Below are positions 1 through 15,000 of a stretch of 64,000 nt of DNA, piece by piece. Position numbers and translations under genes: made by a program. The stretch covers positions 467,429-531,428 of the forward strand of contig NW_020170418.1 of assembly GCF_000524195.1 (NCBI RefSeq), in the 5' to 3' direction. This stretch comes from Echinococcus granulosus. Its lineage: Eukaryota > Platyhelminthes > Cestoda > Cyclophyllidea > Taeniidae. A model generated the notes under the pieces. The model did no database searches. It was not told where the DNA came from and saw nothing but the letters and a program-made list of their open reading frames with translations. Within the stretch, counting starts at the first letter, position 1; each line of letters opens with the position of its first letter.

Positions 1-3
1 CAG

Positions 4-3000
4 ATAGCGATCTATGCCGAGGTGTCCGCTGCGGTTACAATGCGCGTTGCATCGAGGGTCGGTGCAAATGTGAGGAAGGCTACAGTGGGGATCCATACCG
101 CGAGTGCCGGTGGGAACGAGGTTAGCGGAAATTGCGCATAAATGTGGAAATTTCACTTCTCAACTGTAATGTACCTTATTTCGTAAATGCTACTCTTCAT
201 TTATAATTTGTCTAATTTTGCTAAATGAAGTAGGCTCTTTTCTTGAAAATGCATTTCAGTTTTCACGTCAAATAAACGACTTAATGTCAAATTCATGCTT
301 TGAATCTTTGTGTTAAACAATTCCATGTACCATTTATTACGACCCTAGGGCTCATTTATTCTACTTCTATGGGTATCCTAATGCAACTATTGAAATTGTT
401 CTTTCTTCTGTTGTTTTCGTTACTTTTATTATGCTCTAGATCCCTGCCGAGATGTACGATGTGGTGCAAACGCCTACTGCACAAACGGGCAATGTTTCTG
501 CCAGCAGGGCTACCTAGGCGACCCTCAAATCGAGTGTCGTCCATCATGTAGGCTGATGATGTTTATATTTGTTGTTTTGGCAGCCAAGCAATAGTTGTAG
601 TGAGGAATACATCTTTCACGGTTTTCACTTTACAATTAACTGAGCTTTTTCGTTAGCCATGTCTGATTTCGGAAGTTTCAGGTTTCGAAGGAACTCATGC
701 ATGATGTAACGTCTTTCAAGATCTAGCTTATTTTATGCGAAACCAATATATGTGGTCGTAATTGGATAAACATTCTCAATTGATGATATCTTCCTGGAAA
801 GCTAAGAATGCTCTCATTTTTACAAAAATAAAAGTACTTTTCCTCATAGATGAAGATCGGTGCCGAGGTATTCAATGTGGCTACTATGCGCATTGCAGCG
901 ACGGTCGATGCCAGTGCGACGAGGGCTACAGCGGCGACCCCTACCGCAAATGTCAGTGGGCAAAAGGTTAGGGCTAACCGCTTCCATTCCTGTTTATTTC
1001 ATGGAGCATTGTCATTCGCCCGCACGTACCTTGATGAAAACAAAATAATTTATTTTCAGTAGGTCAAATCACCTATTCACTTCTAGCCACAAATCAGTGT
1101 TGACACCGCAAGCACATCCAGATTGAGATCAAACGAAATACGAAGCATGTGTAACTATTGTCAACCACGCCTTTCAGCTAATTTTCTCAAACCACTTCAG
1201 GTCTAAGACGCCTCATTCCCTTTTTATTGTTAACCTTTTGGATTTCCGAAAAGCAACAATTTCCGAAGAACAACAATGAGTTGAAACCAAATCATTTACT
1301 GTTAAGTATTCTTATTGAATTGATACAACCGTATTCAAAACTTGGGAAACTAGTCACACTAATTTGCAATAATCAGTACTATGTGTATGAATTCAGGTAT
1401 GAGTGGTTTTTGTAACAATGAATTCATATTTGCCTAACGTCTGCGAGTAATACTTCAGGTCAAAGTGAGGATGTGTGTAGTTTGCCCACGGAAGTGGGTC
1501 CCTGCCTTGCGGCTATACAACGCTACGCCTATAACCGCTCCAGCGGTCGCTGTGAGGTCTTCTACTACGGTGGATGTCAGGGCAACGCGAACAACTTTGA
1601 TAACCTGGTGGAGTGTCAACAGCGTTGTGAATCACTCAGTCAAAGAGGTTTGCCTCATGACATCATTGTTATATTATATCTGCTTTCGGGATGACCTGAT
1701 CACTCGGTTGTTAAGTTGTATCCCCTTTCCCGATTTTATTAAAGATCCTTGTGCGAATGTTCGATGTGATCGCAACGCTTACTGTGTGAATGGTTATTGC
1801 TATTGCAACCCGGGCTACGAGGGTGATGGCAATACCTATTGTCGACCAGCTTCTTCGGGTATGCCAATGTTCAGTTTGTAATGGTTTTAAACCGAGTTTA
1901 GGTGCGCTGTTCTTCGTGTTTGCTAAATTTTTACCAAATGGTGTCGTTAATTCTAATAATAATATACCTCCCTTTCGACTAATTCATAAAAGTAAATAGG
2001 AAAAATTACCTAGTTAATTGCAAAACTCATTCAATTGTATTAAACGTTTGAGGAGATTTCATAGCTTTATAGCTGAAACAGTACTGTCCAGTTTCAAAAC
2101 CGAGTCATACCTCTGCATGCATACGCACGCATTTTGGCCGACAAGCTTCAGCATTTTTGCGGATCAAGGTGTGGATGACACATTTAGCTAAACCCGAATT
2201 TGCAAATCTTGCTTTTAATCTATGCATGCTCAGTGTTATTTTCAACTTTAATTCGACCAGCAGAGCAACTTTTTTTATTTAAATTCGCCTTAAAAATAAG
2301 AAAATTTTTGAGTCCTAATTTGGAGGTCTTGCTTGAGCGTAGGCACTTACAGCAATTCCTTTATCCTTAGGTGGTGACCTCTGTGAGAGCGTACGATGTG
2401 GAGAAAATGCCGAGTGTCTGGGAGGTCAGTGCAAATGCATGGAGGGCTACTACGGCGATCCCTTCCACTCTTGTCAATCCATCGGTGGCGGTGAGCTATT
2501 TCTTACCACTAGTTCTCCTTAATGAAACGTCCCAAGGCTTGTTGAGGAATGGGACGTTTAGGCTACGCTGAAAGCGCTTTTTCTTTTCTTTATGAGACGC
2601 TTTCGTATCCTTTTGCAGACAAGTCACCATCTAACCCGATTTGTCGTTTCCCAATTGATGCCGGGCAATGTTACGATCGAATGGAAAAATATGGTTACGA
2701 CTCACGAACAGGTCGCTGTGAGAAATTTTTCTACACAGGGTGCCTGGGCAACGAAAATCGCTTTGACACCTTTGAAGAGTGCGAAAGGGAATGTGGTGCA
2801 GCACAAACTAGGGGTAAGTCGATGTTTATCATTGTTGCTCCGAATTCGATGCTCAGAAACGTGGTAGGATAAGGTTTACACTCTTGGGCTTCAATATCCG
2901 ACCCAATCTTCAAATGTCCAACAACTAGCCATCGGTCATAGTAGCTGATAGTATCTTTCCATAATATAATCCAAATTCTTCCACTCACCATTAAAGCGAA

Positions 3001-6000
3001 ACGTACTACGATATTTTAACTGCAACATTAATGGCAATCCAAATTATGGACCTGCTACCTAGTTTGGAAATCCAGATTTCCACGTTATTTTGAAGCCCGT
3101 TCCCCAGATTATTTAGACAACTCCAGGTCTCATCTTATCTCCCACGATCATCTCACGGCGTTCACTTTGTACAACTTTTTGCCTACCTCAAAAATACTTT
3201 TTATATCACATTCAGAAACAAGGCATTTTAACAACTCCGGAAAATTTCCCATTTTCCGGGAATTATTTCAATTTCAACAGTTGACAAGTGGTGGTTGTCT
3301 TGGATTCCGTGCATAACTATGAAAAAAGGAAACTGCTATCATATCACACAAATGCTGTGGAGGAGCGAATACCTTACGAATGTTATTTCCTACAGTTCCA
3401 TTCTCTAATCAGGTGCCTGATAAGTGTTTCTTGCCTCTGATAACTGGGACCTGTGGGAATGCCCAGACCCGATTTGGCTTCTATCCTCCCACTCAGCGCT
3501 GTGAGGAGTACAGTTACAGTGGCTGTGGGGGAAACGAGAACAACTTTGAGACAAGACTGGACTGTGAAACCGTCTGCAACGGTATACTAAACCGTCAACT
3601 TCCCAATGCAACATGTTTCATAATTCTTAAGGTGCATGACATCGCGGCATTTTTTGTGCATCACTTCTCAGCGACTTCATGCGTTAAGTTCTTTTGAAAA
3701 CACATTTACTCGATTCCAGATTTCATTGATGTGCATAAAGCGAAGCTAATCATCGTTATTGAAATGATGACTGCATTGGAAGACCGCATACCTATCTCTC
3801 CGTATGCTCCATCTCCCTTTATCCACAATATCATGCCATTCCGCTCGCATGGAGAAAAATATTGCCATGATAGCATGCATAAGTGGGAGTTTTAATGTAA
3901 CAAAAAAGGGTGGATTTTTAGTCTCCTGTGCAAATACACACTGTGGCACGAACGCCGTGTGTGTGGATACCAGTTGCGTCTGTTTGCCTGGACACGAGGG
4001 AAATCCACGAGCTGGCTGCAAGCGGTTTCGCCTCAAAGTGGGTAGAGGAAAATCTCAAGGTGGGCATGTTTTAATAGATACTGAGCTATTTCATTTAGCA
4101 CTACTCACCTTGCACAGTAATGATAGACGTAGGCACGAATTCAATTTCTGTTTCATCCCTAAGAGTGGCTTGAAGGGGAGGATGCAAACCAGAGAATGGT
4201 TATTATTAGTTTGGTCTTTATTATTTTGTAGTAATTGGTGATAGGCCCCATATTTTGAAAACCCTCACATAGACATAGTCAACCAAGTTAACCTCTACAG
4301 CGGCATATTACAAGGGGAAAATTGGATGATGTCGGAAGGGATTTAAAATGACCTCATGGATACTGCATCTCACCCCTCCAAGAGCACAGCGCAGACAATT
4401 TAATTCATGAAATTCATTTCAACAATAGCGCTTAAGCGCTCGGGAATCTGTTACCTACCCCTTCGCACCGGTCCCTGCCACAACCGGAGCACGCGATACG
4501 GATACTTTCCCCCACTGAAGAGGTGTGTTCGATACACCTACGGTGGTTGTCGAGGCACTCAAAACAACTTTCTCACCGAGGCGGAATGCGAGCAACTGTG
4601 CAAAGGTATCTAATCGAGAGGCATGCCCCACATCTCCCTTTCTCCACTCTCAAAGAACGAAAAGTGCATGTCGTGTCCGCATCTCAAGGGTTATGTGATC
4701 CATCTCTCTCATCGGTATCCTAGGCTGGACTCGGAATTAGATTTTAGAAATGGTTCTGCATGAAGACGAAGGTGATGGTAATATTGACAAAATACTAACC
4801 ATTTCCCTCCTACACCTGCCGCTGTCATGGCTTGTCAGTCGTTTGGCATGAAGACTCAAAATCATCCAGATTTTTGGCATGTCATTACTCCAGTATCTAC
4901 CTTCTAACAGTCTCTGAATTTCGGCAACCTGTGAAGCTGAACGAAACCTGCAAGTGGTCAAGCACTGCCAGATGCTCGCATTTTAACGTGTCCCAACTGC
5001 GTGTTTGCTAGATCCATGCGACGGCGTGCGCTGTGGCTATAACGCAAGGTGCGTAGAAGGTCAGTGCGTGTGCGAGCCTGGGTTTGGAGGCGATCCCAAC
5101 TACGAGTGCAAAGCAGAGAAAATGGGTGGGTCTACTTACGAATGGGCTGAAAATTTGCATAAGCATCAGACACGTTGCTAGAGGTCACGCATTTCAACAT
5201 TAAACACCTCTATCACCTAACTACATTCAAAGCATTTTGGTGCAAGTAGAGCTAGATCAAACCTAAATGTTAACCTATTTTTCATGATTTATTAAAATTC
5301 TTGTGGTCTACTTATTTAAAAGCTAAGGTTTGCAGCTTTTGTCCTGTTTTCATATTTATTGCAGCCACTAGGGTACCTGGTCTTCACTTCCACTGTGTGG
5401 TGCATAAAGCATCGTCTGCTGGAGAACAATGCGAAAGTTAGTTAAAAGGGGGAGCAAATATGTAAATGTCACCTCACTTCAAAGAACGAGATCTTTGAAA
5501 GATACGACTTGCAGAGTTCAAATCGATCTAATCCACCACTATGATTATTTAGTGGGTGCAAGAGAAAAGAGTGGTAGGGGTCTGGTTTTAAACAGGAACC
5601 ATCGCTAGACGACAACCCCGACACTCTACTTCAAACGAAGGCGGATGTACTTGTCGTTGTGTGAAATGTTTTGGACGATTAAACGGTTGAACTATTTTTA
5701 GATAAGTGTTTTGGTGTACGATGCAGCGTTAACGCGCGCTGTCAAGATGGCTATTGTGTTTGTGAGGCTGGTCATAGAGGCGATCCTTACCGGGAATGCC
5801 GACCCGCTGGTATGTTTGTGCACGAATCACGCCTGTTTACTGCGCTTACTTCATATGCGCTTTTAGTTGGCCTGTTGCACAGCATATTTAGCTTGTTAAA
5901 ATGTGGCATCTATGCTGTGGCATGAGCATTGGCTTAACTCTTTCCCCTGTTATTGTAAGACGACAATTTGTTTCCATATCCGATTCTGCGCAGATGGACC

Positions 6001-9000
6001 TTTTTATGTTAATCTGCTTTATTTTAACTGATTTTGAGTTGGTGAGTCTTGATAGCGAGTGGATTGGTTACTAACTGGCTGACTATTGCTTCACGGCCCA
6101 GTTGAAGAGGTGTGTCAGGATGCGTGATACCCCTACCATGCGGTATGTTGACGATAAACGTTTCAGCTTACTGGACACCCTTGAGGATGCGTCCGGCAAC
6201 TGTGTCCACGATGGCTAGTGGTAACTTTATGCCTGGATTGTGGCAATCAATGTCATAAGTGGTCAAAATAGAGACACCTTTACCACAAATTCAATCTATC
6301 ATAAAGAGAGCCCATAAAAGCAAGTATTATGTCTAATAAAATGGTTTCTTAGATCATGCTACATAAATTTACAATTAGCTCCTTCTTATAAGTACCTAAA
6401 TTTCAAAGATGAAGCATTTAGCCCTCTTGACCACATACTTATTAGAATTGAATTGCCATGTTTTGGAGTTGGTAGCAGTGATACTAGACCAGCAAGACTC
6501 AGATACACCAGTAATGTATATGAATCCCCAGGACAAGTTCCCAAGATTAGTTTCTTATTCAGTTGAGCGGGAAACCATTGCGTATAGCCGAAATACGTGA
6601 GTAACCTCTTAGTGACGGAAAGGCTATTTTGTCAAAGCAGGAAACACAATTCATTAATCACTTGCTCGACTGCATTAATTTACTCATTGTGCGCCTTTTG
6701 TTGATGGCCCGTGATTTCCCTTCCATTGTTGGTCTTGTGCTGTTGAACATCCAGATGCTTGCCGTGGTGTCCGTTGCGGCTACTACGCCAGGTGTGTTGA
6801 GGGCAGGTGCGAGTGCGAGCCCGGTTATACGGGAGACGCGTACAGTGAATGCAGGCCCGGTGAGTCGGCTGAGAACACGTGCTGAGGAATGTCAAACTCC
6901 TTTAAAGCAGTACTATCCTGTATTGAAAGTATGCGTGTCTTACAGTGCTTGCATTGCGACTATTTCGCAATATCAAAACTAACCACTTTAATTTTCAACT
7001 CGGAAAATATTTCAGTAATGCAGCAAAGAGGCTCGCCATTAAGCCACATTATAGTTGCACGGAAACTTCATAAAGAACTTTGAAAAGCATACTTATGTTC
7101 CGCTGTAAAATAAGTAATGAAATGTGCATGCGATAAGCATTAAATAAACAAACTTTGAACAATAAATGTTGCGTGGTGGCATGAGGAATGATTGCATATT
7201 TTCGCACCCACAATATCTCGTTTCCTCCCCATGCTTTCAGAGGCTAAACTGGACCTCTGTGAGGTACTGGGTTGCGATGAAAATGCTGTATGTCTTAATG
7301 GTGAATGTAAATGCCGTCAGGGTTTCACAGGCAACCCCTACGAGGGCTGCGTGGCAATACAATATCTAAGTAAGTCAGACCACATTACTGGGTGCACGTT
7401 CTGAAAGGCCAGTTCTCACTTACCTCTGCCTACCCAGAACCAGCTACAGGAACGCTTCCTGATCCATGCCATAGAGTCGCCTGCGGTAAAGGAGCTTTCT
7501 GTGATCTCGGTACTTGCCGCTGTCCAGAGGGTTTTCAAGGCAATCCCTACATTAAATGCCAGTTTGTTAGTATATTTCTGGGTAAGCTGCATGCACCTGA
7601 AGTGCCTGCGCCGAGAGCCAGCCCTCCAGTTGAGGGTATTTTTTCAGAAGCTCTCTGTATTTGATGCATGCAATATCCACACGTATGAAAGTCATGGAAG
7701 TTATCCATGGGATTAGGAGTTTCGCACTTCTTTGGTTTCATTTGGGATCGTCACCCTACTCTTATGTACATTCGATTTGAGATTCACCCAGCCCAATTTT
7801 AATTTCACTAGCTAAAAATAATCTAAAGAGCAGTGCATTAACGGGAATGCCTGAATGCACAAAGGATATCAATGCTTCTCACTACTTCCCGCTTTTATGC
7901 GCATGCTTTTCGCGAAGTTGGAAGTGAGGGTGTTGGATTACTGCCAAAATTACAGCATGTTATGACTATGCTGCTAAGTATGTTGCTTAAAGCAGACATT
8001 CTCAACTTAATTTTCACTTAAAACGCCTCAGACCTCTGCCGAGGAGTGACGTGCGGCCTAAATGCTCAATGCATCGACGGACACTGCAAATGTCTTTCAG
8101 GATACGAAGGAGATCCGCAGCGAGAATGCCGAAATAGAGGTTACATTTTACTCCCTTTTCCAAACACTCGCCTCGATACTATGTACAGCATATAGAAGAA
8201 ACGGTTTACGGATATTTCATTAATACCAATAGCTTACACTCGATATAAGCTAAATTATCTTACCTATTTTTTTCAGTTTTTATCACATATCCCTTTATGA
8301 ATGGTTAAGTGAACCCGTTGAAGTATGTGTTCTCCTTTAAGAGTTCAATTCATGGCAGTGTCTAGAAGTGTTTAGGTGAATGTGCGACACTAAGCAGCTG
8401 TAAATTCACCTTTTAGAGAGTTGTAGGGGTCACCGCTGTGGCCCGAATGCATACTGTCGTGACGAGGTGTGCCACTGTGAAACGGGCTATCAGGGCAATC
8501 CCTACACTGGGTGCGTTCAAATCAGTGGTGGGTCTGAATCCAATGCATGCGCTTTGTACAGTTATAAAAAAATGGGGCAGTAAGTTCTAAGGGCATCACC
8601 GAATGTGTAACGCTGTTTGAGAACACTCACTTGACCAAACTCACTCAGGGCTAAGTTTCAACTCCATAGATGATTAGAAGATCCATTCCGCATTTACAGA
8701 TTGGGATAGGGGGTGATGGGGATGACGGCAGCTTTGCGTTATCAGGATTTAATTTACTTAACACATGGATTTATAATTATTCAATCCACAGTTGTATCCA
8801 CGTCCGGAAATTTTTTTCTCTACTTTTTATCAATGTCTAAACTTCCTTGAAAGATAGCTTCACTTGCTAAAAACACGGTAAAAGGTACTTACTCTTTGTT
8901 GTAGATCGCTGCGATGGTGTTCAGTGCGCCTCGAATGCTTATTGTGCAAACGGATATTGTCGTTGCAATCCCGGCTACGCTGGCGATGGCTTTATCGAAT

Positions 9001-12000
9001 GCCATTACCAAGGTATGCACAATGTTCTGCAATTCCGATTAGTCCATAATTTTAATATAATACTCTCAAAAGCGAAATTTACTCTTGGGTCCATGCCTTT
9101 AATCCGAGGGTAGCTTACAGGCCCACGTTCAGTGATAAGTCAAATGTGCAGGTTCCATGTACCCATGTATGGTCTACAATCTGTCCATTGATGACCCACA
9201 TGTTATTCTTCCTTGCTTATGAAGGTTCATGCGCTAACGTCCAATGCGGAGTCAATGCCCACTGTGTGGACGGACGTTGTGTATGCTGGCCGGGTTACAC
9301 GGGTGATCCCGATAGTAGATGCGACCCCGCTGCTGGTAGGGTTTTTTTTTCACTGATGTTTGACATGATAGATATGTGAAATCGATAAATGTCTGCTTAA
9401 ATACATCTCCTAGATCCATCCTTCTGTAATGGCAGACGTTGTGGCCAAAATGCTGTGTGCGATCAGGACCGCTGCATTTGCAAATATGGCTTTGAAGGCG
9501 ATCCCTACTACGGCTGCACCGAAATTCGTAAAAAATCTTATGTTTCGCTAATTATATATGTAATGGGTTAAAAGGAACCCACATTGTGCACATCATTGTC
9601 TATGCTTATCGGATGTATTTATAGCTCCTCTAAATTTAAACAGCCAAACTTTTCAATTAATCACCTTTCGTTAATTAAAGTGGAGACTTTAGGCGAATAT
9701 GGGCACCGAATTTGTAATGATGGTCTACAAATGTTTTTTACTAAAATCATATGCTATCAAGCCTAAATATACCACAATGTCACTGAAGTTATAAACTTTT
9801 GTCTTCACCACCAGCTCATAAACCCGAGCGCTGCGGCAACACCTACTGCCATGAGAGGGCGCGCTGTCACAGTGACACGTGCTACTGCGAGTATGGTTAC
9901 GCGGGCGACGGTGTATCGGTGTGCGAAAAGGTTGAGGAGGGTAAGGCGAGGCGGTATCGCCTTACCTTAACTCTTACTTTATCAATCACAGAAGACATGG
10001 TATTCTTGGCTTGTAGATCTCTGCAAACGAGTCCATTGCGCGGAGAATGCAGAATGCGAGGCCGGTCTCTGCCAGTGTAAACCAGGCTTCAAGGGTGATG
10101 GCTTCTCCGAATGCAACCCCGTAGAGGTTGATCCGTGTACGTTATACTCGCATTTTTTATACAAATCTGCATGACGCATTGAAGGAAGTGGTCAACTTTT
10201 CAAATAAACAAAGTAAGATTTTAGTTGAGGTCCGGTGTATTTACCCTCCGGCTTCTTTCTAGCAGCATCTCGGAGCCCATGCTGAAGCATAGGCCACTGC
10301 ATCTCATCATTACATTAAAATAAGTGGTATGGACGATTTATTGAAAAGAACACACCTTAATAGTCGTGACAGGAAGCTGAGAGTTCGTACTTAGACTGAC
10401 TGCTGAGTTTTGACTTCGAGAATGATTTCTGTACTCTAAAATCTCCCTAAGCTGTACTCTTTCTAATAATCTTAGATATGTTCTGCACTTAATGCTGAAA
10501 GCATGTAAAAAATCTTGCTAACCTTAGTACCTACTTTTGAGCCTCCTCACTTTAACACTTCTCTCGTTGTGAATTGAAATTTTGTTCACATTGCCAACAA
10601 TATTCAAACCTTTCATTTATCTCCACCACTCTAATGCTTTGACATTCTGTCATCCACACGTCAGCCTCCTGCAATGGCCGATACTGCGGAGCCAATGCGG
10701 AGTGCCGCGACAATGTGTGTGTGTGCGTGTCAGGCCACACCGGTGACCCCTACGACATTTGTACCCGCGAACGACCCCTTTCCGGTAAGGTCCCGGCTTA
10801 CATGTGATTAAATTCAGTAGCCCTATGCATAAAAGCTGTTAAATTTATATGCCTTCTAAATTTTGATATCAGTTGACCAAAAGTCGAAGAAACACGGCTC
10901 TTGTTCAAAGCAAGCCCATCCGGACATCTATGCAACTGTTCGATTAGGTGCTCGAACGAATTACTAGAACAGTCGACAGTTAGGTTATCCATAAGTGTCA
11001 CCACAAAACCCACTTAAGGCTAATGTTAGCTTTGGACTCCTACAGATTCTTGCCACGGCATTGAATGCGGCTCCAATGCATACTGTCAGAATGGTGGCTG
11101 TGTTTGCTATGAAGGATTTGAAGGTGACCCCAGCCTCGCATGCAAACCGATTTACGATCGTAAGTTTCATATCGAAAGTAGTGCTACTGGACACTTTTCC
11201 CACTTGATATCACATAGTGACAGTGTAGCCACATGCATCAACCAACTGATCAGTGGCTTCACTTTATTACTGTTTAAGAACTTGAAGCAATTAATGGGGG
11301 AAACGACTATGAATGTTTAACTTCTTGTTTATTTTCAGCTTCCTGTATGGGTATTCGTTGTGGTGCCAACGCCTACTGCAGAGGAGGAAGGTGCATTTGC
11401 CCTCAGGGTTACATGGGTGATGCAAACCAAGTCTGCTATCCTGTTTGGGGTAAGGTGCCACTAAAGTGCTCATATCAAGGATATTTTACAACTAAATTAA
11501 TAGCTCCAAATTTACTAAATTTTACATTGAAATGATTGACTTCATCTGAAAATTTCCTCATTATTCCTACTTAGTTCCAACTTCGCTTCTTTTTAAATGG
11601 GATTAGAACTGTCAGCCTCAAGGCGGTTTGGCCAGGTATCTTTTGCGGTGGCTGAAGAATAGAGGAGTTAATAGCTAGCTCGAAGAAACAGCAATACTTG
11701 CACGTCCACGTTTAGGAAATGTTAACAAGAGGAGAGGACAAATTTTGTCTTTGAATTTGCTCAGTAAACCCACCCTTCCACTGCTCAGGCTTGCGGGTAT
11801 GCTAGTCCAAGTGGTCTTCCAAATAAAAGTGCGTTAGCTTATGAAACTTCACTATTCAAGGATCTTCTACTGTTGATGTCTGTAACAACCTTGCGTGTCA
11901 CCCGAACGCATCTTGCTCCGAGGGCCAGTGTCACTGCAACTACGGCTTCGAGGGAGACGGCTTCATTGACTGCTGGTCTAAGGATCCTGGTGCGTACTGT

Positions 12001-15000
12001 GTCAATTTTCTGGTTGCATTGGGTCTTAACTTTTAATGTCTTCCGGTTCTAAACTATTCCGCGTATTAATTAATTAATTGAGGTGTAGTACTTTGCTGTT
12101 CGATGCAGAAACAATGACGTGTTTATAACTGCTGATGATCCTTCACAAAAATAGTCAAGCATTTATTTTTGGTGAAGGGTAAACTCGTCCGGCGATTTTA
12201 CATTGAGTAGTCACAAAAAGTGTCGCTAGTAATTACCCTTTTTTGTGATGGATAACTTTGTGTTTTGGAAGATCAGCAAGCCTTATTAGAACATTTAGTT
12301 ATGCCTGAGTTCTGTCTCTATTAGACAGTATTATCACTACACTTTTTCAATCAAGTCGTTTCTGTTAACTACTAAAAAAGTAGTTATACTTCAAAAATGT
12401 TGAGGAATAGAGCATTAGGAAGTGCAGAATCGAGCTAGTAGATGAAGAATAAGATATTGTTAAAAGACCAAAATAGATTGTTTGCGTAATGTTATTAAGG
12501 TGTCTGTTTAATGCAGCGAACCTGTGCGACTGCAGAGGCGTACCAGCCTCTATGGCGGGATGCTCAAACGGCAAGTGTCGTTGTATGCCGGGTTTCAGGA
12601 TGACCCGCGACAACTACTGCGAGGAGTGCCGTGGAAATGGTGGGTGCGCAGCCAATGCGCAGTGCATCTATGACAGGCAGATCCAACACTACCGGTGTGC
12701 ATGCGATCCCGACTACTTGGGCGATGGTGCTATCGCCTGCATTCCAGGAGTGGTGGCTAACCGTACTGAGGCGGCACAGTGTCGTGCGCCCTGCCACCGC
12801 TTCGCCACTTGTGACGAATACGACGGGCGTTGCAAGTGCCGACCCGGTTTCATTGGCAACGGCTACACCTACTGCAATTTCGACTGTAACCAGTGCCTTA
12901 GTGAGGCACAATGTGTGCCCGAGTCCAGCCAGTGCGTCTGCCCGCCCGGGTATATCGGCGACGGTGTTCGCGTATGTCGTCCGGCCACCAGCCAAGGTGG
13001 GTTGTGTCCACTTAACCGTATCCGTGTTTGCCTCTTCTATTTCCCTCCAACGCGATTCATGTTTGGTAGGTCTGTTCACACTGCGAATTGTGAAGGAGAG
13101 CGAAACGATTCGCGTGCGCGAGGACTCGGGAGCGCTCACCCTCCGTTGTGTGCTCTCGGGTGACGTGCGTAACGTGCAGGCACGTTGGTTGACACCCGGT
13201 GACGTTGGTCGCACCGACGAGCAGTACACACACGAAGGTCGGGAGCTCTGGCTCACTATCAGCCAGCCCAGCCCTAAGGATTCTGGCCTCTATGTTTGTC
13301 AGGCCTCACGCGTTTCAGACACCATCAATGTTGTTGTCGAGCCACAACAAAAGAGTATGGTTGTCTTATTACATCGAAGTTGCCAATTGCCGTGAGGAAT
13401 AGGATTGAATTAAGTTTTAATGCCTAAAAGTGCCTTGTACTTTCACTGGAAGTGTATCCAAAAGTGCATTTAATTTAGACTCCTAGATTTAGCAAAATGC
13501 ACCGATTTACTTATACATGTTTGTTATTCGTACCGATGTTTTGTAGTTGGAAGATGAGATGCATGTGTGAAGTTGTACCGTCATTTTTGGTGTGAGTTAA
13601 CGGGCTCTAATTTTAACATTTTTTTCACCCTCCTTCCCGAAGTTCAAACCAAGCAGCTTTTCCTTACGAGTGATAACGGAATTCTCACGGTTCAGACCCA
13701 AAGCGAATCAACGACAGCGGCCCAGATCTGGCACATTGGTACGTTGCCCTTGTGGCTCCCAAAATTTTAGGTCAGAAAGTTTATCAAGCAGCATTTACTA
13801 TTTGCCCTCCAAATAATTAGGAATTAGAGATAACTAAGATGAGGTTCCAATTACATCCCATTGCAAGCACTTTTCAGACGGCTAAAACGGCACGTGGCAT
13901 GATCTAAATAATGTGTTGCGAGCTAAAATAGACCGGCATATTTCGTCAGTATTGGCCTCGAAATGATGTGAACGTGTCAACAGGGCGCTTGACTTGTACT
14001 GACAGAAGTGGACAAATGCGGCATTTTCAAACTGACATTAAAGTTTTCGAGGTCCCAACGAAACAGTAAGGATACTCGAATAACTGTTTGCATTGTGCCA
14101 TTAAATAATAGTAAAAAAGTGAGATCAGTCAAATATGAACGCATCACAAATTTTCATTTCGGACTTTGGGCTGCCAATGTTACTTTGAATAAGAACAATG
14201 TCCATTAATCACATCCATTTTCGCTGCCACCAGTGGGACAGGTGAATGACATAAGCATGAACACTAAATTAAACTGCAATCGCTAATTAACATTACCATT
14301 AAATGTGAGGTCCTCAGGAAGCATCAAACAATGATTAGAAGCTTGATTTGAAGGCCTAGAATCATTGCACACCATCCAATGTGAGATTTGTGATTTATCG
14401 CGCAAAAATACATGTGGATTAAAGGAATAATCAGTAAGCCATAGCATGGACACTCTTGCTATTTCCATGTACAGCTGAGAATAACAAGCACAGACCCGTG
14501 GCACTGGCGCTGGACTGTAAGACGGATCGGTTGGTCTACACCAGCGACGCCGGACGCGCGCTGCGTTTCGGCAACGCCAGTGCGGCGCGTCTTAACCAGC
14601 CACCAGAGCTCATCTTCCAAGACAACTCCGCCAAGTTCACCTGGATCGCTGTCGATCCAGCATCAGGCAACATCTTCGCCATCGACGAAGATAACAGTCG
14701 GATTGTCGTGGTGAACTCCGATCGGCCTAACCAGGTACACACCTACAAGAAACTCACAGATCGCAGGTCTGACAGAGACTTCGTTGCTGGCGGAATTGCT
14801 GTTCACCCCGGACTCTCGTAAGTTCCACTGTCACTCGCATCCCAAAGCTAAAATAGTTTTGTCGTTTCTTATTTTCTTGCATCTGAATATTTCATAGCTC
14901 TAAAACTAGGGTTTCTAAAAAAATCTTTCGCTTTTTTCCACCTTATGAAAAATGGGACTTCCAAAAATTTCCCAAAACATGTGTTTTCACTGTTTAGGCA

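Noticed and set aside
12564..13256. 230-codon open frame on the minus strand
   Set aside because: It lies opposite the four-EGF exon and Ig exon, whose plus-strand frames have clear domains; the antisense frame is a by-product of their GC-rich codons.
12631..13395. 254-codon plus-strand open frame in another phase
   Set aside because: It overlaps the EGF and Ig exons in a different frame, crosses an intron and has no domain.
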